Part shown: positions 7,673 to 11,924 of the stretch, piece after piece
Position numbering within the stretch: position 1 is the first letter of the stretch
Layout: the number at the start of each line of letters is the position of its first letter
DNA from: Sphingomonas sp.
Lineage (GTDB): Bacteria; Pseudomonadota; Alphaproteobacteria; Sphingomonadales; Sphingomonadaceae
Length of the DNA stretch: 11,924 nucleotides
NCBI GenBank assembly: GCA_030146605.1
Contig: JASLBO010000423.1
Span: 1-11,924, forward strand
Direction: 5' to 3'
Program-made: the position numbers and the translations under genes
The notes under the pieces: generated by a model
What the model was told of the DNA's origin: nothing
The model's database searches: none
Seen by the model: the letters and a program-made list of their open reading frames with translations, nothing else

Positions 7673-8938
7673 ATGAACGCGGCTCCGACCACCGACGATG
7701 CGCATGGTTCGGACCGTCTCTCGTCGCTGGACGTGGTCCGCGGCGTCGCGGTGCTCGGCATCCTGCTGCTCAACGTGGTGAGCTTCGGCATGCCCGAGGC
7801 CGCCTATTCCAATCCGCGCGCTTATGGAGGCTGGCACGGCGCCGACCTCGCTGCCTGGGCAATCAATTTTATCATGTTCGACGGGAAGATGCGCGGGCTG
7901 TTCTCGTTCCTGTTCGGCGCGTCGATGCTTCTCGTGATCGAACGCGCCGAGGCACAGGGCGACAATGCGACCGCGGTACATTATCGCCGGATGGTCTGGC
8001 TGCTGGCGTTCGGGCTCGTCCACCTCTGGCTCGTCTGGCACGGCGACATCCTCACGCATTATGCGCTGGTCGGGATGGTCGCCTTTGCGCTGCGCGGGTT
8101 GCCCGTCGGCCGGCTGCTGGTGCTGGGCGGCATGCTCGTCGCGGCCAGCACCGTCCTGTTCGCGGCGATGCCGCTGATGGTCCATCACCTGCAATGCTGC
8201 GCTTCCAGCCCGCAACAGGCGGCGGAATATGCGCGCGATCTGCATGGACTGGCCCGGACCATGGGCGTGCCCTCGACGGCCGACCTGGCGCGCGAGCTCG
8301 CGCTATATCAAGGCGATTATCCGGGCATCGTCGCCGCGCGCTTCGCAGAGCATCTGGGCACGCCGCTGATCCTGCTGTGGTTCTATGGCCCGGAAACGCT
8401 AGCTTATATGCTATTCGGGATGGCGGCATTCCGGAGCGGGATGCTGAGAGGCGAATGGCCGCGCCGGCGGTATGTTCGATGGCTGCTGATTTGCTGGGGC
8501 GTTGCCCTGCCCGCCTATGCCGGGCTCGCCTGGTATCTCATCGGTGCGCAATTCGCGCTGCTTCCGGTAGCAGCCTCCTGGGTGCTTGCCGCGCCGCTGC
8601 GCCCGCCGATGATCGCCGGCTGGGCGTGCCTCATCCTGCTGCTCGCCAGCCCCGGCGGCGCGCTCACCGGACGGCTCGCAGCGGCGGGGCGGACGGCGTT
8701 CACCAATTATCTGCTGACCAGCCTGATCTGCACGGCCTTGTTCTACGGCTATGGGCTCGGCTGGTTCGGCCACCTCTCGCGCTGGCAGCTCTATCCGGTG
8801 GTGCTCGCGATCTGGGGCATGATATTGCTCTGGTCGAAGCCTTGGCTCGCCGCTTTCCGATTCGGCCCGTTCGAATGGCTCTGGCGCAGTCTGGCGCGCG
8901 GACGCCTGCAAAGGCTGCGCGGACCGGCCTCCGTATAA
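7673..8938 (+). CDS. DUF418 polytopic membrane protein
   Basis: A 421-residue inner-membrane protein of the DUF418 family, distantly related to membrane acyltransferase-like proteins; its activity is not established. The N-terminus carries the hallmark LSSLDVVRGVAVLGILLLN followed by NVVSFGMP, then the KMRGLFSFLFGASMLL helix typical of these proteins. About nine to eleven hydrophobic segments run to the C-terminus, including YMLFGMAAFRSGML and the FTNYLLTSLIC segment of the C-terminal DUF418 domain. The short tail is basic (RSLARGRLQRLRG). The frame is open further upstream (a possible start at 7616), but that would overlap the flavoprotein gene by 47 bases and place charged residues before the family start, so ATG 7673 is preferred. 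The stop is directly followed by the Fur-like region of bfd. Confidence 0.88.
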   Translation: MNAAPTTDDAHGSDRLSSLDVVRGVAVLGILLLNVVSFGMPEAAYSNPRAYGGWHGADLAAWAINFIMFDGKMRGLFSFLFGASMLLVIERAEAQGDNATAVHYRRMVWLLAFGLVHLWLVWHGDILTHYALVGMVAFALRGLPVGRLLVLGGMLVAASTVLFAAMPLMVHHLQCCASSPQQAAEYARDLHGLARTMGVPSTADLARELALYQGDYPGIVAARFAEHLGTPLILLWFYGPETLAYMLFGMAAFRSGMLRGEWPRRRYVRWLLICWGVALPAYAGLAWYLIGAQFALLPVAASWVLAAPLRPPMIAGWACLILLLASPGGALTGRLAAAGRTAFTNYLLTSLICTALFYGYGLGWFGHLSRWQLYPVVLAIWGMILLWSKPWLAAFRFGPFEWLWRSLARGRLQRLRGPASV

Positions 8939-8939
8939 C

Positions 8940-8956
8940 TGCGAATGCCTCGCAAT
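8940..8956. promoter_or_regulatory. Fur-box-like dyad, distal site upstream of bfd
   Basis: TGCGAATGCCTCGCAAT contains the inverted arms TGCGA (8940-8944) and TCGCA (8950-8954). It resembles the second site below and lies 22 bases (about two helical turns) upstream of it, measured between the two TGCGAAT copies. It begins two bases after the DUF418 stop. The resemblance to a Fur operator is partial, so this is suggestive only. Confidence 0.35.
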
Positions 8957-8960
8957 ACCC

Positions 8961-8981
8961 TTGCGAATCGCTCTCATTAGC
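8961..8981. promoter_or_regulatory. Candidate Fur box overlapping the bfd promoter
   Basis: The 19-base core GCGAATCGCTCTCATTAGC (8963-8981) shares 11 positions with the classic Fur operator GATAATGATAATCATTATC, including the TCATTA half. It overlaps a plausible promoter: TTGCGA (8961-8966) as -35 and TACATC (8984-8989) as -10, with a 17-base spacer. A bound repressor would block RNA polymerase. Fur control of bfd is known in enterobacteria and pseudomonads, which supports the reading by context. Irr or another iron regulator of alphaproteobacteria is an alternative. Confidence 0.5.
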
Positions 8982-9014
8982 CGTACATCGGCATGATCGT
9001 AGCGTGAGGGTCTG

Positions 9015-9185
9015 ATGGTCGTCTGCGTTTGCAATGCAATTCGGGAACATGATGTGCGCGCAGCCGCACGCAGTGGGGCCACGAGCGCGTGCCAGGCCTA
9101 TCGCGCCCTCGGCCGCGCCCCGAAATGCGGGCAGTGCGTTCCTTTCGCGCGCGAGATCATCAACGAGGAACGCGCGGCTGCGTAG
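9015..9185 (+). CDS. bfd: Bacterioferritin-associated ferredoxin
   Basis: A 56-residue [2Fe-2S] protein. Bfd docks on bacterioferritin and passes electrons through its heme to reduce and release stored iron. The four cluster cysteines sit at Cys4, Cys6, Cys38 and Cys41, the same positions as in E. coli Bfd; Cys26 is an extra. The motifs are MVVCVCNAI at the N-terminus and PKCGQCVPFAREII near the C-terminus, both family hallmarks. The ATG at 9015 has GAGGG (9006-9010) close upstream. Candidate Fur sites lie 34-75 bases before the start, an intrinsic terminator follows the stop by 12 bases, and bfr comes next in the same direction. The gene is complete despite its small size. Confidence 0.93.
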   Translation: MVVCVCNAIREHDVRAAARSGATSACQAYRALGRAPKCGQCVPFAREIINEERAAA

Positions 9186-9197
9186 CGTTCGCAACTA

Positions 9198-9223
9198 GAA
9201 AACCGCAGATTTCTGCGGTTTTC
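9198..9223 (+). terminator. Intrinsic terminator between bfd and bfr
   Basis: A perfect 12-base inverted repeat, GAAAACCGCAGA (9198-9209) and TCTGCGGTTTTC (9212-9223). The GC-rich core is CCGCAGA/TCTGCGG, and the 3' arm ends in TTTT, a short U-tract; the 5' AAAA makes it symmetrical. It ends the bfd message at least partly and leaves only 53 bases before the bfr start. Confidence 0.85.
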
Positions 9224-9226
9224 GTC

Positions 9227-9241
9227 GCGCGATTTACGCGC
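9227..9241 (+). other. Small hairpin between terminator and bfr
   Basis: GCGCG (9227-9231) pairs with CGCGC (9237-9241) around the loop ATTTA. It is the middle member of three contiguous stem-loops in the bfd-bfr gap. Its short stem may be chance in GC-rich DNA. Confidence 0.4.
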
Positions 9242-9242
9242 T

Positions 9243-9278
9243 ATGGCCGTCCCTGACAGCATAGGGAATGACGGCCAT
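9243..9278 (+). promoter_or_regulatory. Hairpin burying the bfr ribosome-binding site and start codon
   Basis: ATGGCCGTC (9243-9251) pairs perfectly with GACGGCCAT (9270-9278), nine pairs. Inside it, CCT (9252-9254) can pair with AGG (9263-9265), leaving the loop GACAGCAT and a bulge GAAT (9266-9269). The Shine-Dalgarno AGGGA (9263-9267) is in the inner stem and the AT of the bfr ATG (9277-9278) closes the outer stem, so both would be hidden in the folded RNA. The arms are exact, so the structure is real at sequence level; a regulatory role is inferred. Confidence 0.6.
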
Positions 9279-9759
9279 GAAGGGCGACACAAAGGTCCTC
9301 GAATATCTCAACGAGGCGCTCAGGAACGAGTTGACTGCGGTCAACCAATATTGGCTGCATTATCGGCTGCTCGACAATTGGGGCGTCAAGAAGCTCGCCG
9401 AGCTCGAGCGCCACGAATCGATCGACGAGATGAAGCACGCTGACAAATTGGCGGAGCGCATCTTGTTCCTCGAAGGGCTTCCCAATTTCCAGCTGCTCGG
9501 GCGGCTGCGCATCGGCGAGACCGTCGAGGAGATCCTTCGCGCCGATCTGGCGGTGGAGATCGAGGCGATCGCAGTGCTCAAGGACGCGATCCAGCATTGC
9601 GAGGGCGTCCGCGACTATGTCAGCCGCGACCTGTTCGCCTATATCCTCGAGAGCGAGGAAGAGCATGTCGACACGCTCGAGCGCCAGTTCGACATGATCG
9701 CGCGGATGGGGCTGGAGAATTACATCCAGCTCAACAGCAAGGCCGAAGAGGTAAGCTAA
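9277..9759 (+). CDS. bfr: Bacterioferritin
   Basis: A 160-residue heme ferritin that assembles into a 24-subunit shell, oxidises Fe(II) and stores the ferric mineral in the cytoplasm. All ferroxidase ligands fall at the E. coli positions: Glu18, Glu51, His54, Glu94, Glu127 and His130. The heme-ligand methionine is Met52 (in DEMKHADKL). The N-terminus MKGDTKVLEYLNEALRNEL is the family standard. I chose ATG 9277 because it gives exactly this N-terminus and lies nine bases after the Shine-Dalgarno AGGGA (9263-9267). The in-frame ATG at 9268 directly abuts that site with no spacing. It is encoded after bfd, whose product reduces its core. No clear promoter fits between the terminator at 9223 and the start, so expression may depend on read-through from bfd. 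A REP-like repeat follows. Confidence 0.97.
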   Translation: MKGDTKVLEYLNEALRNELTAVNQYWLHYRLLDNWGVKKLAELERHESIDEMKHADKLAERILFLEGLPNFQLLGRLRIGETVEEILRADLAVEIEAIAVLKDAIQHCEGVRDYVSRDLFAYILESEEEHVDTLERQFDMIARMGLENYIQLNSKAEEVS

Positions 9760-9787
9760 GGGGAAGACGGGAGCAGCCGTCCCTTCC

Positions 9788-9860
9788 GTCATCCCGGCGA
9801 AAGCCGGGATTTCGTGCGTATCGCGCCTTTCCCTGAGATACCGGCTTTCGCCGGGATGAC
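9788..9860. repeat. REP-like inverted repeat pair between convergent genes
   Basis: GTCATCCCGGCGAAAGCCGG (9788-9807) has an exact 20-base inverted copy at 9841-9860, 33 bases apart. Each copy also folds on itself: ATCCCGGC (9791-9798) pairs with GCCGGGAT (9803-9810) over a GAAA tetraloop; the right copy has one mismatch. This palindrome is one I recall as dispersed in many sphingomonad genomes. It lies between bfr (plus) and the HPt gene (minus) and probably also acts as a bidirectional terminator. Confidence 0.85.
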
Positions 9861-9866
9861 GCTGTT

Positions 9867-10289
9867 CTAGAGAACCGGGCGCCGTCCGAACGCCGCCACC
9901 GGCTTGCGCGCTACCAACGGGTTTGCCTCGCGTTCGAGCATGTCGAGGGTGGTTTCGAACAATGGGCGCAGTTTGACGACATGCTCGAGCGCCTCGGTGG
10001 GCGTCTCGCGGCGTTCGATGCAGCCGCGCGCGATCATCTCGATCGTCTCGGCAAGGTCGGCGAGCGGATCGGCGCCGAACTGGCGCGACTCGCCTTTGAG
10101 CGTGTGCGCGGGGATGACCATCGCCGTGGCATTGTGGGCGCGCATCGCATCTTCGATGCGGTCCACCGACTTGATCCCGTCCTCGCGGAAATAGCCGAGA
10201 ATGCGGACGAAATTAGCGCCAAGCTCGGAGCGCGCCTGCTGATAGCTTTGCCAGTTCACCAGCGTATCATTGCCGATCGTCACGTCCAT
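9867..10289 (-). CDS. Histidine phosphotransfer (HPt) domain protein
   Basis: A 140-residue, single-domain protein that would relay phosphoryl groups between response-regulator receiver domains in a phosphorelay. The phosphoacceptor motif is AHTLKGESRQFGA with His62, Lys65 and Gly66 (HxxKG), on a predicted helical bundle covering about residues 12-120. The C-terminus (about 121-140) is basic and probably disordered. No kinase or receiver protein is in the window, so the partner is unknown. The start is uncertain: ATG at 10289 has its GAGG only one base away, while a GTG two codons later (10281-10283) has the same GAGG at seven bases. The gene lies 106 bases downstream of der on the same strand; that gap holds no clear terminator, so co-transcription is possible. 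Confidence 0.82.
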   Translation of the reverse strand: MDVTIGNDTLVNWQSYQQARSELGANFVRILGYFREDGIKSVDRIEDAMRAHNATAMVIPAHTLKGESRQFGADPLADLAETIEMIARGCIERRETPTEALEHVVKLRPLFETTLDMLEREANPLVARKPVAAFGRRPVL

Positions 10290-10395
10290 ACCTCAGCATA
10301 CCCCCGGAACGGCACCGGCGCGATCATAACGCAGGAACGTAAACAGGGCGTTGATGCATGATGCCGGAAGGTTTCCAGCACCCATATCCTCGCGC

Positions 10396-11772
10396 TTACG
10401 TGTGCTTGTCGCGATCGAACGGATTCTTCGACGCGCGCAGCGTCAGGCGCACGGGCACCGCGCCGAAATCGAATTCCTTGCGCAGCCCGTTGATCAGATA
10501 GCGCTGATAGCTGACCGGCAGCAGATCGACGCGGGTTCCGAACAGCACGAAGCTCGGCGGCCGGCTCTTGTTCTGGGTGATATAACGCGGCTTGATCCGC
10601 TTGCCGCCGGGTGCGGGCGGCGGATTGGTCTCGATCGCGCGCTCGAACCAGCGGTTGAGCTGGCCCGTCGACACGCGGCGCGACCAGGCATCGCGCGTCT
10701 CGAAGGCGACCTGCATCAGCGTGTCGAGCCCCTTGCCGGTTTCGGCAGAGACGGTGAGCAGCGGCACGCCCTTGACCTGCGCCAGCCCCTCGTCGAGGGC
10801 GCCCTTTACGCCGTTGAACAGGCTGGAGGCGTTCTCTGCGACATCCCATTTATTCAGCGCGATGACGAGCGCGCGGCCTTCCTGGAGCACGCGATCGGCG
10901 ATCTTGAGGTCCTGCACCTCGAGTCCGCGGGTGGCGTCGAGCAGCAGCACGACGACCTCGGCGAAGTCGACCGCGCGCATCGCGTCCATTACCGAGAGCT
11001 TCTCGAGCTTTTCCTCGATCTTGGCGCGCTTGCGCATGCCCGCTGTATCGATCAGGCGGACCGCCCGGAGATTGCCCTCATCATCGGGCCATTCCCATTC
11101 GATCGAGATCGAATCGCGCGTGATCCCGGCTTCCGGGCCGGTGATCATGCGATCTTCGCCGAGCAGCTTGTTGACCAAGGTCGACTTGCCGGCATTTGGC
11201 CGCCCGACGATCGCGAGCTTGAGCGGCGCATTCGGGGATTCCTCATCTTCGGCCTCCCCTTCGTCTTCCGCATCGCGCTCGACGTGCGGGAGCAGCGCCT
11301 CGAACAGATCGACGACGCCCTCGCCATGCTCGGCCGAGAAGGGGATGGGATCGCCGAGGCCCAGCGCCATCGCCTCGATGATGCCGGTCTCGCCGGCCTT
11401 GCCCTCGGCCTTGTTGGCCATCAGCACGACCGGTCGATCGGTGCTGCGCAGCCAGCGGGCGATCTCCTCATCGAGCGGAGTCACCCCGGCGCGGGCATCG
11501 ATGAGGAACAGGGAGACATCGGATTCGCGAACCGCCGCCTCGGTCTGCGCACGCATGCGGCCGGGGAGCGTCGCCGCGTCCTTATCCTCATAGCCGGCGG
11601 TGTCCATCACCCGGAATTCGAGCCCGAGCAGATTCGCCTCGCCTTCGCGACGATCGCGGGTGACGCCGGGCTGATCGTCGACCAGAGCGATCCGCTTGCC
11701 GACCAGCCGGTTGAACAAGGTCGACTTGCCGACATTCGGGCGGCCGATGATGGCGACGGTGGGAAGGGGCAT
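10396..11772 (-). CDS. der: Ribosome-assembly GTPase Der (EngA)
   Basis: Der has two tandem GTPase domains and a KH-like C-terminal domain and is needed for 50S ribosomal subunit maturation in the cytoplasm. In the 458-residue product, domain 1 has GRPNVGKST (10-18), DTAG (57-60) and the G4 site NKAE (120-123). Domain 2 has GRPNAGKST (190-198), DTAG (242-245) and NKWD (307-310). An acidic linker (about 165-178) joins them. The KH-like end carries KPRYITQNKSRPPSFVLFG. NKAE instead of NKxD in domain 1 is, as I recall, common in alphaproteobacterial Der. The frame is open 36 codons further upstream, but MPLPTVAIIGRPN at 11772 is the family start and the added residues look like translated leader. 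A GGGGAG lies about ten bases before the ATG. The HPt gene follows. Confidence 0.97.
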   Translation of the reverse strand: MPLPTVAIIGRPNVGKSTLFNRLVGKRIALVDDQPGVTRDRREGEANLLGLEFRVMDTAGYEDKDAATLPGRMRAQTEAAVRESDVSLFLIDARAGVTPLDEEIARWLRSTDRPVVLMANKAEGKAGETGIIEAMALGLGDPIPFSAEHGEGVVDLFEALLPHVERDAEDEGEAEDEESPNAPLKLAIVGRPNAGKSTLVNKLLGEDRMITGPEAGITRDSISIEWEWPDDEGNLRAVRLIDTAGMRKRAKIEEKLEKLSVMDAMRAVDFAEVVVLLLDATRGLEVQDLKIADRVLQEGRALVIALNKWDVAENASSLFNGVKGALDEGLAQVKGVPLLTVSAETGKGLDTLMQVAFETRDAWSRRVSTGQLNRWFERAIETNPPPAPGGKRIKPRYITQNKSRPPSFVLFGTRVDLLPVSYQRYLINGLRKEFDFGAVPVRLTLRASKNPFDRDKHT

Positions 11773-11819
11773 GTTCAAACTCACTCCCCTCGCTGCTTGC
11801 AGGAAGGGCTGGGGTGGGT

Positions 11820-11835
11820 GCGCGCGTCTGCGCGC
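11820..11835 (-). other. GC hairpin in the der leader
   Basis: GCGCGC (11820-11825) and GCGCGC (11830-11835) form a six-pair stem with a four-base loop about 50 bases before the der start. It may affect der mRNA or be incidental in GC-rich DNA. I see no convincing der promoter in 11836-11890. Confidence 0.3.
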
Positions 11836-11894
11836 CTCATAGACTCGAAAGCGCTGGAATGAAAATAACCGGCCGAGCATCGAGCCCGGTCGAT

Positions 11895-11924
11895 CCTCCC
11901 CAGCAAGGGGGAGGTGGCATGCGA
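11895..11924. repeat. Start of a dispersed palindromic repeat, cut by the window end
   Basis: CCTCCCC (11895-11901) pairs with GGGGAGG (11908-11914), followed by TGGCA. From memory, this is the left part of a repeat widely scattered between sphingomonad genes, whose right part (beyond the window) would be another GC palindrome. Only 30 bases are visible. Confidence 0.5.

Noticed and set aside
9268..9276. Earlier ATG for bfr, adding Met-Thr-Ala
   Set aside because: The Shine-Dalgarno AGGGA touches this ATG with no spacer but fits ATG 9277 at nine bases, which also gives the standard MKGD start.
10290..10395. Small RNA, tRNA or short gene in the der-HPt gap
   Set aside because: I see no tRNA-like fold, no open frame with a ribosome site, and only a trivial GGAA/TTCC stem.
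10351..11862. 503-codon open frame on the plus strand opposite der
   Set aside because: Der is unmistakable on the minus strand. The long antisense frame has no motif and spans the der leader and 3' gap.
11773..11880. 36-codon N-terminal extension of Der
   Set aside because: Der proteins begin directly before the GRPNVGKS loop; the extra residues are basic leader sequence containing a GC hairpin.

Overview
This 11.9 kb, GC-rich window reads as ordinary chromosome of an alphaproteobacterium, most likely a sphingomonad (Sphingomonas or relative). That placement rests on overall protein similarity as I remember it, on the small-type PurL, and on two repeat types I associate with this group: a GTCATCCCGGC...GCCGG palindrome and a CCTCCCC...GGGGAGG palindrome. 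I see no insertion sequence, phage gene, CRISPR array, rRNA or tRNA.

Layout, left to right. (1) Positions 2-2669, plus strand: the 3' part of biotin carboxylase (accC), an ArsC-family thiol reductase and a two-HKD phospholipase D-family protein. They are joined by two GTGA stop/start overlaps and so are probably co-translated. (2) 2670-3607: an AT-rich promoter region, an exported Ala/Pro-rich protein of unknown function, and a strong hairpin after it. (3) 3608-5827: purL, the synthetase subunit of the purine-pathway FGAM synthase; purS and purQ are not in the window. (4) 5897-8938: four closely spaced plus-strand genes, namely a membrane-anchored coiled-coil/SH3b protein, a DUF3052 protein, a nitroreductase-superfamily flavoprotein resembling iodotyrosine deiodinase, and a DUF418 membrane protein. 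(5) 8940-9756: an iron-storage module of two Fur-box-like sites, bfd (a [2Fe-2S] ferredoxin, missed by simple ORF length cut-offs), a perfect intrinsic terminator, two more stem-loops and bfr (bacterioferritin). (6) 9788-9860: a REP-like inverted pair between convergent genes. (7) 9867-11772, minus strand: an orphan HPt phosphotransfer protein lying downstream of der (EngA), the double-GTPase ribosome-assembly factor. (8) 11773-11924: the der leader and the start of a dispersed repeat cut by the window end.

The most functionally coherent unit is bfd-bfr: Bfd delivers electrons that release iron from the bacterioferritin core. The 91 bases between the two genes are almost fully folded into three consecutive hairpins. 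The first is a terminator and the last buries both the Shine-Dalgarno and the start codon of bfr, which suggests that bfr is controlled separately from bfd after transcription starts. The other point worth following is the flavoprotein at 6988-7662, which keeps the Glu/Tyr/Lys lid triad of iodotyrosine deiodinases at matching spacing. I found no convincing wholly new multi-gene system.
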